Below, one piece after another: positions 10,101 to 21,758 of a stretch of 64,000 nt of DNA. Under the pieces are notes generated by a model. The model saw nothing but the letters and a program-made list of their open reading frames with translations. It searched no databases and had not been told where the DNA came from. Position numbers and translations under genes: made by a program. Each line of letters begins with the position of its first letter. Position 1 is the stretch's first letter. This DNA comes from Penium margaritaceum (lineage: Eukaryota; Streptophyta; Zygnematophyceae; Desmidiales; Peniaceae), in the NCBI GenBank assembly GCA_023375785.1, contig SZWC01000843.1:259569-323568 (forward strand). The letters are read 5' to 3'.

Positions 10101-13100
10101 TGACTCGTGTTATGCTTGGTATACGTTAACCATCCATATTGAAATTATTTGGGCATGGTGAGTGAGATATGCCTAGTTTGGTTGTTTGGTGTGCATAGTA
10201 GCCATACCGTGTCACTACGTGTTGAAGTTCTTTGTCCTTTATAGTCGATACATAGAGTTCCCAATCCATTGTCTCTCCCTCTGACCATACGTGACTCGTG
10301 TTATGAGTCATCAATGTTGACCAAACGTAGTGGACTTCTTCGGTCGTAATCAGTTACGTATGCATCCATTGGTTGGTCACTATGCACGCTAGCCACACTG
10401 TGCCACTACGTCTTGAAGACCTATGTACTTGCTAGTTGATAACTAGATTTCCGAACCCATAGTTTCCCCCTCCGACCATTTGTGACTTGTGTTATGAGTT
10501 TTCAACGTTGACCACACATTGTGAAATTCTTCTGGTCATGGTTAGTGACATGTGCCTACTTTGGTTTGTCATTGTACATGGTTACCGCGCCGTGTCACTA
10601 CGTATTGAAGTTCTTTGTGCTTTCTAGTTGATAGCTAGTCTTCCCAAACCATTAGTTCCCCCTCTGACTATCTGTGACTCGTGTTGTGAGTTGTCAACAT
10701 TGACCACATGAAGTGAAATTCTCTCGTCATGGTCAGTGACATATGCATACTTTGGTTGGTCATTGTGCATTGTAGCCACACTGTGCCACTACACATTGAA
10801 GACATTGGTACTTGCTAGTGGATAACTGGTATTCAATAACGGTTATCTTCCACTCTGACCACTTGTGACTCGTTTAATGCCTTGTCAACGTTAATCACGC
10901 ATAGTGACATTCTTTTCTCATGGTCAGTGACATATGCCTACTTTGGCTGGTCATCGTGCATGGTATCCAGACCGTGCCACAACATATTGAAGGTCCGTGT
11001 GCTCGCTAGCTGATACCTGGTATTCCCAAACCACTGATTCCCCCTCTGGCCATTTGAGGGTCGTATTATGAGTTGTCAATGTTGACCACACAAAGCGGAT
11101 TTCTTTGGTCAAAGCCAGTGCATATGCCCACTTTGGTCGGTCATTGTGCATGGTAGCGACACGGTGCTACTACTGATTGAAGGTTGTTAGCTTTTTGCTA
11201 GTTGAGAACTAATATTCCCAGACCACTGTTTCCCCCTCGAACCATTTGTGACTCGTGTTATGGTTGGTAAACGTTGACCACCCATTTTGAAATTCTTTGG
11301 TCATGGTCAGTGACATATGCCTAGTTTGGTTGTTTTGTGTGCATAGTAGCCACACCCTGCCACTGCGCATTGAAGTTATTTGTCCTTTCTATTTGATACA
11401 TAGGGTTAGAGAACCATTGCCCCTCCCTCTCACCATACGTGACTTGTGTTATTAGTTATCAATGTTGACCAAACGTAGTGGACTTCTTCGGTCATAATCA
11501 GTTACGTATGCATCCTTTGATTGGTCACTGTCCACGCCAGCCACACCGTACCACTACATCTTAAAGGTATTTGTACTTGCTAGTTGATAACTAGTGTTCC
11601 CAGCCCATTGTTTCCCCCTCAAACCATTTGTGATTTGTGTTATGAGTTTTCAACGTTGACTACACATTTTGAAATTATTTTGGCCATGGTCGGTAACATA
11701 TTCCTACTTTGGCTGGTCACTGTACATGGTTTCCACGCAGTGGCACTACGTTTTGAAGGTCTTTGTGCTTTCAACTTGATATCTACTCTTCCCGGCCCAT
11801 TGTTACCCCCTCTGACTATCTGCGACTCCTGTTGTGAGCTGTCGACGTTGACCACGTGAAGTGAAATGTTTTGGTCATGGTTAGCGACACATGCATGCTT
11901 TGGTTGGTCACCATGCATTGTAGCCACACTGTGCCACTACATATTGAAGGTATTTGTACTTGCCACTCGATATCTACTATTCACAAACCATTATCTTCCA
12001 CTCTAACCATTTGTGACTTGTCTTATGAGTTGTCAAAGTTTACCACACTTAGTGATATCATTTGGTCATGGTCAGTGACATATGCCTACTTTGGTTGGTC
12101 TTCGTGCATGGTATCCACACCGTGCCACAACGTATTGAAGGTCCTTGTGCTTGCTAGTTGACACCTGGTGTTTCCAAACCATTGTTTCCCCCACTCACCA
12201 TTTGTGACTCGTATTATGAGGTGTCAACGTTGACACACAGCGGATTTCTTTGGTCAAAGGCAGTACATATGCCTACTTTGGCCGGTCATTGTGCATGGTA
12301 GCCACACCGTGCTACTGCTGAATGAAGGTCGTTGTACTTGCTAGTTGAGAGCTGATATTCCCAGACCATTGTTTCCCCCTCCGACCGTTTGTGGCTTGTG
12401 TTATCGTTGGTGAACGTTGACCATCCATATTGAAAGTATTTGGTCATGGTCAGTGACATCTGCCTTGTTTGGTTGTTTGGTGCGCATAGTAGCCACACCG
12501 TGCCACTACGTATTTAAGTTCTTTGTCCTTTTCTAGTCAATACATAGGGATTTAAACCATTGTCTCTCCCTCTGACCATCTGTGACTCGTGATATGAGCT
12601 GTCAATGTTGACCACACATAGTGAACTTCTTCGGTCATAGTCAATGACGTATGCATCATTTGGTTGGTCACTGTGCACGCTAGCCACACCATGCCACTAC
12701 TTGTTGAAGGTCGTTGTCCTTGCTAGTTGACAACTAGTGTTCCCAATCCATTGTTCCCCCCTCTGACCATTTGTGACTTGTGTTATGAGTTTTCAATGTT
12801 GACCACACACTATGAAAATCATTTGGACATGGTTAGTGACATATGCCTACTTTGGTTTGTCACTGTACATGGTTACCACGCCGTGTCACCACGTATTGAA
12901 GGTTTTTGTGCTTCCAGGTTGATAGCTAGTATTGCCAAACCATTGTTACCCCCCCCCCCCTCTAACTATATGTGACTCGTGTTGTGGGTTGTCAACGTTG
13001 ACCACATTATGTGAATTTCGTTGGTCATGGTCAGTGATTCATGCCTACTTTGGTTGGTCATCCTCCATGGTATCCACACGGTGCCACAACTTTGTGAAGG

Positions 13101-16100
13101 TCCTTGTGCTTGCTAGTTGATACCTGGTATTCCCAAACCTTTGTTTCCCCACGTGACCAATTGTGACTCGTATTATGAGTTGTCAACGTTGAACACACAC
13201 AGCGGATTTCTTTGGACAAAGGCAACACATATGCCTAGTTTGGTCAGTCATTGTGCATGGTAGCCACACTGAGCTACGAATGATTGAAGGTCACTGTACT
13301 TATTAGTTTAAAACTGATATTCCCCGACCATTGTTTCCCCCTCTAATGTGTGTGACTCGTGTTATGGTTGGTAAACGTTGACCACCCATATTGAACTTCT
13401 CTGGTCATGGTCAGTGACATGCCTAGTTTGGTTGTTTGGTGCGCATAGTAGCCACGCGTTTCCACTACGTACTGAAGTTCTTTGTCCTTTCTTGTCAATA
13501 CATAAGGTGCTCAAGCCATTGTCTCTCCCTTTGACCATTTGTGACTCGTGTTATGAGTTGTCAATGTTGACCACACATAATGGACTTCTTCGCTCATAGT
13601 CAGTGACATATGCATCCTATGGTTGGTCACTATGCACGCTAGCCATACCGTGCCACTACTTGTTGATAACCAGTGTTCCCAACCCATTGTTTCCCCCTCT
13701 AACCGTTTATGACTCGTGTTATGAGTTTTCAACGTTGACCACTATGAAACTCGTTTGGTCATGGTTAGTGACATATGCCTACTTTGATTTGTCACTGTAT
13801 ATGGTTACCACATTGTGTCACTACATATTGAAGGTCTTTGTACTTTCTAGTTGATAGCTAGTATTCATAAACCATTGTCAGCCCCCTCTGACTATCTGTG
13901 ACTCGTGTTGTGTGTTGTCAACGTTGACCACATGAAGTGAAATTCTTTGGTCATGGTCAGTGACATGCATTTTCTGGTTGGTCACTGTGCATTGTAGCCA
14001 CGCTTTGCCACTACATATGAAGGTATTTGTATTTTCTAGTCAATAACTAGTATTCACAAACCATTATCTTCCACTCACACCATTAGTGCCTCGTGTTATG
14101 AGCTGTCAAAGTTTACCACACATCGTGACATTCTGTGGTCATGGTCAGTGACATATGCCTACTTTGGCTGGTGACGGTGCACGATATCCACACCGTGCCA
14201 CAATGTATTAAAGGTCCTTGTGCTTGCTAGTTGATACAAGGTGTCCCAAACCATGGATTCACCCTCTGACCATTTGTGACTCGTATTATGAGTTGTCAAA
14301 GTTGACCACACACAGCAGATTCCTGTGGACAAAGGCAATACATATGCCTACTTTGGTCGGTCATTGGTGATGGTAGCCACACCGTGCTACTACTGATTGA
14401 AGGTCGTTGATTTTTTTTCTAGTTGCGAACTGATATTCTCAGACCATTGTTCCCCATCTGACCATCTGTGATACGTGTTGTGCTTGGTGTACGTTGACCA
14501 CTCATGTTGAAATTCTTTGGTCATGGTCAGTGACATAGTTTGGTTGTTTGGTGTGCATAGTAGCCACACCGTGCCACTACATATTGAAGTTCTTTGCCCT
14601 CTCTATTCAATACATATGGTTCCCAAACCATTATCTCTCCCTCTGACCATTTGTGTCATGTGTTATGAGAGCTCAATGTTGACCATATAGGATGGACTTC
14701 TTCTGTCATAGTCAGTGACGTGTGCATCCTTTTATTGTTCACTGTGCATGCTAGCCATACCGCGTCACTAATTGTTGAAGGTATTTGTACTTGCTAGTTG
14801 CTAACTAGTGTTCGAATCCATTAAATTCCCCTCTAACCATTTGTGACTCGTGTTATGAGTTTTCAACGTTGACCACACACTGTTGAATTCATTTGGTCAT
14901 GGACGGTGACATATGCCTACGTTGGTTGGTCATTGTACATGGTTACCACGCCGTGTCACTACGTGTTGAAGGTCTTTGTGCTGTCTAGTTGATAGCTAGT
15001 CTCCCCAAACCATTGTCACCCCCTCTGAATATCTATGACTTGTGTTGTGAGTTGTCAACATTGACCACATGAAGTGAATTTCCTTGGTCATGGCCAGTGA
15101 CATGGTCAGTGCATTATTTGGTTGGTCACTATGCATTGTAGTCACACTATGCCACTACATATTGAAGGTTTTTGTACTTGCTAGTCAATTACTAGTATTC
15201 ACAGACCGTTATCATCCATGTTGACCATTTCTGACTCATGTTATGAGTTATCAACGTTTACGACAGAGAGACATTCTTTGGTCATAGTCAGTGACATATG
15301 GCTACTTTGATTGGTCATCGTGCATGGTATCCACACTGTGCCACATCTTATTGAAGGTCCTTGGTCTTGCTAGTTCACACCTGGTGTTCCCAAACCATTG
15401 TGTCCCTCTCTGACCATTTGTGACTCGTATTATGAGTTGTCAACGTTGACCACACACAGCGGATTTCTTTGGTGAAATGCAGTACATGTGCCTACTTTGG
15501 TCGGTCATTGTGCATGGTAGCCACACCGTGCTACTACTGATTGAAGAACGTTGTACTTACTAGGTGAGAACTGATATTCCCAGACCATTGTTTCCCCACC
15601 TGACCGTTTGTGACTCGTTTTATGGTTAGTGGATGTTAACCACCCATATTGAAATTATGTGGTCATGGTCAGTGACATATGCTTAGTTTGATTATTTGAT
15701 GTGCATAGTAGGAACACCGTGCCACTACGTTTTGAAGTTCTTTGTCCTTTCTAGTCGATACATGGGGTCCCAAACCATTGTCTCTCCCTCACACCATTTG
15801 TGACTTATGTTATCAGCTGTCAATGCTGACCACACGTAGTAGACTTCTCCGGTCATAGTCCGTGGCAAATGCATCCTTTGGTTGGTCACTATGCACACTA
15901 GCCACACCATGCCACTACTTGTTGAATGTTTTTGAACTTGCTAGTTGATAACTAGTGTTCCCAACGCATTGTTACCCCCTCTAACCATTTGCGACTCGTG
16001 TTATGAGTTTTCAACGTAGACCACACACTGTGAATTTCTTTTGGTCATGGTAAGTGACATATGCCGACTTTTGTTTGTCACTATACATGGTTACCACGTC

Positions 16101-17275
16101 GTGTCACTACGTATTGAAGGTCATTGTGCTTTCTAGTTGATAGCTAGTATTCCCAAACCATTTCTACCCACTTTGACTATCTGTGACTTGTTTTGTGAGT
16201 TGTCAATGCTGACCACATGAAGTAAAACTCGTTGGTCATGGTGAGTGACATATGCATACTTTAGTTGGTCACTGTGCACGGTAGTCACACTGTGCCACTA
16301 CATATTCAAGGTACTTCTACTTTCTAGTCGATAACTAGTATTCACAAACCATTATCTTCCACTCTGACCATTTGTGACTCGTGTTATGGGTTGTCAACGT
16401 TTACCACACTTAGTGACATTATTTGGTCATGGTCAGTGACGTATGCCTACTTTGATCGTCGTCGTGCATGGTATCCACGCCGTGCTACAACTTATTGAAG
16501 GTCCGTGTGCTTTCTAGTTGATATATAGTGTTCCCAAACCATTGTTTCCCCCTCTAACCATTTGTGATTCGTATTATGAGTTGTCCACGTTGACCACACA
16601 CATCGGATTTGTTTGGTGAAAGGCAGTACATGTGCCTACTTTGGTCGATCATTACGCATGGTAGCCACACCGTGCTACTACTGATTGAGGGGCGTTGTAC
16701 TTGCCATTTGATAACTGATATTCCCATACCATTGTTTCCCCCTCTGACCGTTTGTGACTCATGTTATGGTTTGTGAACGTTGACCACCCATATTGAAACT
16801 CTTTGGTCATGGTCAGTGATGTATGCATCTTTTCATTGGTCACTGTGGACGCTAGCCACACCGTGCCACTACTTGTTGACAATCTTTGCACTTGCTAGTT
16901 TATAACTAGTGTTCCCAACCCATTGTTTCCCCCTCTGACCATTTGTGACTCGTGTTATGAGTTTTCAATGTTGACCACACAGAGTAAAATTCTTCTGGTC
17001 ATGGTTAGTGACATATGCCTACTTTGGTTTCTCACTGTACACGGTTACCACGCCGTGTGACTACGTATTGAAGGTATTTGTGCTTTCTAGTTGATAGATA
17101 GTCTTCCCAATTCTTTGTTACCCCCTTTGACTACCCGTGACTTGTGTTGTGAGTTATCAACATTGACCACATGAAATGCAATTCTTTGGTCATTGTTGGT
17201 GATATATGCACATTTGGCTGGTCACTGTGCAGTGTAGCCACACTGTGCCACTACATGTGGAAGGTATTTGTACTT
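4168..17275 (+). repeat. About 190-bp satellite array, block 1, with six-monomer higher-order repeat
   Basis: About 69 tandem monomers of 183-193 bp. Nearly all share a GACCATTTGTGACTCGTGTT box, a GGTCATGGTCAGTGACATATG box and a CCACACCGTGCCACTAC box. Monomers fall into six recurring types in fixed order A-B-C-D-E-F, with signatures ATGGTTGGTGAACG (A), GGACTTCTTCGGTC (B), GAGTTTTCAACG (C), CCACATGAAGTGAAA (D), CAACGTTTACCACAC (E) and CACACAGCGGATTT (F). B signatures at about 8040, 9190, 10,333, 11,470 and 12,610 are 1137-1150 bp apart. Shorter units occur where types are deleted (about 715 bp near 6.3-7.8 kb; 963 bp between 12.6 and 13.6 kb). A 12-base C run sits at 12,949-12,960. Short open frames here are incidental. 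Confidence 0.97.
8956..10099 (+). repeat. Example of one complete higher-order unit (A-B-C-D-E-F, 1144 bp)
   Basis: Using the GTGAC of each GACCATTTGTGAC box as origin, the monomers are A 8956-9146, B 9147-9337, C 9338-9529, D 9530-9720, E 9721-9908 and F 9909-10,099, with lengths of 188-192 bp. Same-type monomers in neighbouring units resemble each other far more than adjacent monomers do, which defines a higher-order repeat. Confidence 0.88.
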
Positions 17276-17289
17276 CATGGGCGCGTTGA

Positions 17290-18480
17290 TCACATGCTTG
17301 CCTTAGGAGCAGTGTGGTGCACGTTCGTACATCGTGCAACTCGAGCATCGGTAGACTTCCTTGCTCTCGTTGCTCCGCCCCACTTCATTGGTGTAGGACT
17401 CGTGCCCGAGACCTCCGCATTGCTTGTAACAGAAGACTGTCCCTTTGAGCCAGCCCATGCACTTGTCTTCGGTGCAAGAACGCTTGTTGGAGAACCTCCA
17501 CTTCATCTTATGCACCTTGTTGCGACAGCTACTACAAGTGTACATGCCCTCCTTTCCGCGTACCCCACACCTAAGGTGGCACATGGTCTTACACATTTTG
17601 CACGGCTTGCCAAACTCGTTCACATCTTGTTCGCATGCTCCTCAGGCTGGGGCCAAGGTCTTGTTGTCATAGGCCAGCGAGGCCCCTCCCTCCATGGTTG
17701 ACATTCCCACGCACTTGTGGCACTGTCCCGCCCAAACTGAGCTGCCTATCACAAGGCAAGCCTGGTGGGCCAGCCTTTTGCATTGGGTGCAGTGTTCACC
17801 CTTGCTGGCAACCTTGACACACGTGGGGCAGTTCTCCGCGGATGCTACGGGTGAGTCCTACTCCTCCTTGCCTTCCCAGTCCACCTCTCCCCCCTCTTTG
17901 GTCATCCGAGGTGGCTTCCAAACTCCGCGCTGATGTTCGATTTCTCGGCAACATTGCCCGCACCTCCTTTGTCTGCTGCATCCTCCCTTGGCATCTCGCG
18001 GCTGCTCCAGACACCTCTTGCATGTCTTTTGGTTACAGCCTTCACAATGGTGCACCTGCCTGCCCCAACTGTGTCCACACTAGGCACACGTCCTACTCTC
18101 CTCCTTCCGATCCTGCTCCATGGCTGCCATCATTCCTTCCTCCTGCCATCGCCGCATGGTAGCCCCTGAGACCGTGCGGGGTCCTTGCCATGCTCCCGTG
18201 TGCTACTTCTCTTTCTCTTCTTCCTCGTCCTCTTCTTTTGGGTCTTAGCGTCGGCGTGCCTCTCCTCCCCCTGAGTCTGGTCTGGCTCCGTCATGTCCTC
18301 CCTTTTTCTGCTCCGCGTCATCCTTCCGGCCCTCACTGATGCACTTCAGGCAAGTGCGGTTTTGCCCAATGCAGCTCTTTGCCAGCTCCTTGTGTGCTTG
18401 CTGGCCATAGACGCGGCACACAACCTTCAGGAGTAGTACCTCAGGAAAGCTCTCCCCGCACCACACACAGGGACCCGTGT
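17290..18480 (-). pseudogene. PHD-like zinc-finger tail, copy 2
   Basis: This is homologous to the tail of copy 1 and partly better preserved. Clusters in order are 18,469-18,341 (CVWC ... CRVY ... H ... C ... CLKC, one Cys changed to Tyr); about 18,090-17,950 (CEGC, CKRC, CGQC); 17,830-17,711 (complete, listed separately); about 17,600-17,520 (CKMC, MCHLRC, CSSC); and about 17,490-17,330 (CTEDKC, FCYKQC, CSSC). The tail is truncated after YERAPHC. From the integrase C-terminal domain into the first finger a single frame can be followed, interrupted only by point stops (TGA after GHV, TAG after LLPPAW, TAG after GGANV, TGA after TNMQ). The tail therefore appears to have been fused to the integrase rather than being a separate gene. 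Confidence 0.65.
17711..17830 (-). other. Complete PHD-like finger in copy 2
   Basis: The translation gives C-x2-C-x9-C-x2-C-x4-H-x2-C-x11-C-x2-C, starting CPTC, with CTQC, RLAHQAC and a final CHKC. The conserved SSVWAGQC segment places a Trp shortly before the last Cys pair, as is common in PHD fingers. Seven Cys and one His are all present. Confidence 0.6.
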
Positions 18481-18849
18481 AGGTGCCGAGTTTACAGGGC
18501 TCATGGGTGCATTCTTCCGCGGAGTGGCGGCGGGCACCCTTGGGGTCGTCTCTTCACTGCATGTTTGTTGTGGCTCTGAGAGCTCCGGCAGTTCCTGCTG
18601 TTCCTGCTGCCGGCCCCTTTGCTCCTCCACTCGCGGCCGCTACCCCGCTTGTACTTCTCCTGCGGAGACCTCCTGCACATCTGAACTACACGTTGGCTCC
18701 TCCCCCCTGAGGCTCTTCGCTCAATGCCACCTCCTTTTGTGACACTTGAGCCTCGCACAACTTCAATACCTCCTTCGCCCGCCAGCCTCTTGAGCCTTTG
18801 CGTTCTTTGAGCGGAGGAAGCTCCCCGCCTGATCCTGGTATGTGTGCCT

Positions 18850-19130
18850 ACCAGGCTGGTGGTAGCAAGATGAACTCGGTCGCCGGGTAACTCCGCTCGC
18901 TGAATCCATCCGATCCTTCCAGTCAAACATGCCCTGCATCCACGGTGGCTACGCGGTACACCTCCCGGGCCTCCTCTGTTTCACGTCCCGCGCCTGGGAA
19001 TGGGCGGAGGTAGACAAGATTGCCTTCCCTGCTTGGCCCGTGGTTGAGGCGTCGGTTTGCGGTGTCGCATCCGCACCAGGCCGAGACAAAGGCCCGGAGT
19101 CGTGTCTTGACCCTCGCTGTGGACGTCTTC
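18850..19130 (-). pseudogene. Integrase C-terminal domain, copy 2
   Basis: The minus-strand translation reads RLRAFVSAWCGCD, GNLVYLRPFPGAG and REVYRVATVDAGHV, then a TGA where copy 1 has Trp, then LEGSDGFSERSYPATEF. Similarity to copy 1 ends sharply near 19,133, at the CTTCCAGCACCGC/GGATTTGG boundary, where the CCGCGGA block begins. Confidence 0.6.
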
Positions 19131-20004
19131 CAGCACCGCGGATTTGGTATTTCCGTCGTGCCTTTCTGGGCTTGTGTGGGGCTGTTCATTGGTGTGGGGA
19201 ATATTGGAATTGTGCCTGGTGGTAGACCCGCGGAATTGGGTGTTCAGTAACAACGGCTTCATATTTGGGGTTTCGCGGAAGTGGCAAAACAAGGACAGGG
19301 GTTGTGTCTGCGGATTAGGCATCTTGGGAGGTGAATTTGGGTGACTTTGGGATCCGCAGAAGGCCTCAAAACATGGTGCAAGGTTCAGCCGCGGATTTGG
19401 GTTGTTTTGAATGCTATTGGAGCAAGTTTTGTGTGCACAGAGGGCGTGAGAAAGTCCCATGATGGGAAGGAGTGGAATGGGCATGTTTTGGAGTGTGTTT
19501 TGTGGCTAAGGAGAGGAGGAAGTGCTGCGGAATGGTGCTAGGTGCCAGGCCTGCGGAATCACCTTGCTAGTAACAAGAAAGGGGCGAGCTACAATGCCGC
19601 GGAAGAGGCAGAAAGCTGCCATGATGTTGACCTGCGGATCTGCCATATTTCAGATGGAGTTGGAGTCACTTGTGTGGACAAGAGGGGTGTGGAAAGAGGC
19701 CTCCATGTGTATCCGCGGATTTGGTATTTAGAGGAGAGGCGTGTGAGGATGGAACAAGAGGCACAAGTGGTGCGGACAAAAGAAAGGGTCACACAAGGCG
19801 CGGAAGTGTTGTACAAGACGCGGGAAGACAACCGGACCAAGAATGGTGGGAACCACAAGGCGCAAAGATCAAGTGGCGGGAGGCGGCGCCACGAGCAAGG
19901 AGGAAGCAATGGTGGCACTTGCTTCGCGGATGGGAATAAAGTAGTGGTGGTAGTGGGTGTGAATGCAAAGGGGCCGCGACGCGGCGGGGAAGGGTGTAGC
20001 GGAC

Positions 20005-20011
20005 TATATAA
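20005..20011 (+). promoter_or_regulatory. Candidate TATA box (TATATAA)
   Basis: TATATAA lies inside the CCGCGGA block, 133 bases upstream of the small ATG frame at 20,144. A CT-rich leader (20,107-20,125) lies between them, as in many plant or algal 5' untranslated regions. Function is inference. Confidence 0.35.
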
Positions 20012-20143
20012 TGGGCTTAGTTGCATCAGTGTGGTGTTGGGATTCGGGCTTGTGGACTTTTGTTCAGCTGACATGAGTTAATCAAGCTCACTACATCACA
20101 ACCTTGCCTCTCTCTCTCTCCCTCATCTCAAGACTTTGTCATC

Positions 20144-20230
20144 ATGGAATCCGCAAGTGAATCTGAGGACTCCAAAGACGACAAGAGATGTTCCGCGGAA
20201 TCACTCACAAGACTGGCACGACACAAATGA
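20144..20230 (+). CDS. Possible 28-codon ORF downstream of a TATA box
   Basis: It starts ATGGAATCCGC and ends TGA. The product is short, hydrophilic and acidic at the start (MESASESEDSKDDK), with the CCGCGGA motif embedded in the coding sequence. I do not recognise it. It could be the first codons of a gag-like frame cut off by mutation, or chance. The only support is its position: TATA box, then CT-rich leader, then ATG. The strand is opposite to that of the surrounding element. Confidence 0.2.
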   Translation: MESASESEDSKDDKRCSAESLTRLARHK

Positions 20231-20479
20231 AGAGCACGGAAGAGTGTCCAAGTGACCGCGGAAGTGGATGGGTGGTCCTTGGATAACTCTCGAGAGAGCG
20301 GAAGGAAGGGTATTGGGCCTCCGCCGTGTGAGTTCCGTGTCTCTGTCTTGGTTCTGCGGATTTACCATGGTCTATGCTTTAGCGAAGTGATGGACTCCCC
20401 AATAAGGGTGTTGCCAGAGTGACGAAGGGGTGGGACTGTGGAATGGGCCTATTTTAGGTGTGTAGAGGGTACCGAATCC

Positions 20480-20764
20480 GCGGAAAAGGGGCTGCAAAAG
20501 TGGGCCATGTGTGTAGCCGCGGAATGGGCATGTTTGAGACAGTAGGGGGAAGCCAAATCAGCGGAAAAGGGACTGCAAAAGTGGGCCATGTGTGTATCCG
20601 CGGAACGGGCATGTTGGAGACACTAGGGAGAAGCCGAATCCGCGGAAGAGGGGCTGCAGAAGTGGGCCATGTGTGTACCCACGGAATTGCCATGTCAGGG
20701 ACACTAGGGGGAAGCCAAATATGCGGAATAGGGGTGTTCCGGGAGGGGGTGATGGAGTGCCGCG
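20480..20764 (+). repeat. 81-bp tandem repeat (about 3.5 copies)
   Basis: TGGGCCATGTGTGTA recurs at 20,501, 20,582 and 20,663, exactly 81 bp apart, with GCGGA motifs alternating at 39- and 42-bp steps. Because 81 is divisible by 3, both strands stay open over it; I regard these frames as incidental. Confidence 0.9.
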
Positions 20765-21026
20765 GAATTGCCATATCTGAGGGGCGATGTGAAGGGATGA
20801 AAGACCACTTGTAAGTGATCAATTATGATATTGTGTCATGGTGAATGTGGGACGAAGTCTTTTGGTGTGCGGAAGGAGAAGATGTGCAGAGGAGAACATG
20901 GAAGGCACGGAATTGAAGTGACATTGTGGAATAATGACGAGCGCGGCAAAAAAAGGGCCAACAGCTCACCGATGGAAGAAGGTAAGAAGAGGGGCATGTC
21001 CCCGGCGTGATCTTTTGGTGTCGCTC

Positions 21027-21300
21027 GCATAGGGCACAGTGTTGCACCACCTCTCTGACAATTGCCGAGAGGTTTGGTACATGCAGGATGGGAGACAACC
21101 ACTCCTTAAGTGCTTGCACACCGAAGTGGTGGTGACGGTGGTAGGTCTCGATTACTGCTTTCTGCAAGGGGGACGGAGGCACCCACAAGACATGCGGCGT
21201 GGTGCGCCAGAGGCAACTGTCCACCCACGCATACTACTCACAGAGGCGGGCAAGGTTGTCCTTCTTCCACCAGTCGAACCCCACCCCCGTATGAGTCCCT
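21027..21300 (-). pseudogene. Integrase H2C2 zinc-binding domain, copy 2
   Basis: The frame 21,224-20,823 reads LWVPPSPLQKAVIE, then TYHRHHHFG, PNLSAIVREVV and QHCALCERHQK. This gives H-x3-H-x29-C-x2-C, the classic HHCC finger at the N-terminus of retroviral and Ty3/gypsy integrases. Unlike copy 1, all four ligands remain. After HQKITPG the similarity to copy 1 ends near 20,962 and the CCGCGGA block follows, so no catalytic core is attached. Confidence 0.75.
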
Positions 21301-21510
21301 AGGATGGTGTACACCTTCTACGCCTTCTCTTTCTGCTGCTCATTCGTTGTGGCGCGGAGCAAGATGTGTGCTGTCTGCCAAATCTGCCAGTCTTGTGTTT
21401 CGACTGGTCACATCGCTTTTCCCACCTTTTCCGCGGCAGCTTCTCTCGGCTTCCTCTTATTCTCCTTCTTCACCGCCGGTAGTCCCTCGGCCCGCCTTGC
21501 ATCCTGCTCC
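21301..21510 (-). pseudogene. Charged linker upstream of the H2C2 domain, copy 2
   Basis: A Lys/Glu-rich segment followed by ETQDWQIWQTAHILLRATT, equivalent to 2853-3200 of copy 1. It connects the gag-like region directly to the integrase finger, with no space for reverse transcriptase or RNase H. The domain is not recognised. Confidence 0.45.
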
Positions 21511-21758
21511 TCCTTCATTACTTGTAGGCACCGCTAGTTCTCCTCATCGTAGGCAGGGGGTTCCATATCCCAGCTGTCCGGGGCTCGGAAGAGACGCAGG
21601 ATGCCCACCGCGTGTAGCTCCCCTTCGTCCCATTGGTTCCGCAACCTCACCTTACGTGGTCCACCGTGCCCCTAACCCCGTACACCGCGGGCATCAAGTG
21701 TCTCCGTCTCTACTATCTGTCCTGCCTCCACCTCGGAGAGCCGCAGCAGGCCTTGTCC

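Larger units (their letters stand above)
19131..20962. repeat. CCGCGGA-periodic block replacing the integrase core of copy 2
   Basis: About 30 copies of a degenerate (C)CGCGGA(A/T)TTGG motif occur here. Positions of the GCGGA core show a two-step period: 19,230, 19,275, 19,310, 19,356 (GCAGA) and 19,391 (steps 45, 35, 46, 35); 19,553, 19,599, 19,634 and 19,715 (46, 35, 81); and 20,480 to 20,762 (alternating 39 and 42). The sum is always 80-81 bp, so the block probably grew from an 81-bp unit with two motif copies. Compared with copy 1, the block replaces the segment matching about 2075-2650. It is GC-rich, rich in CpG and unlike its neighbours. No terminal repeats were recognised. It might be an LTR, a subterminal repeat region of a DNA transposon, or a separate insertion. 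Confidence 0.75.

Noticed and set aside
19541-20081. Plus-strand ORF of 179 codons over the CCGCGGA block as a gene
   Set aside because: It is opened by repeated motifs in GC-rich sequence, overlaps an equally long minus-strand frame (20,074-19,589), and has no recognisable domain.
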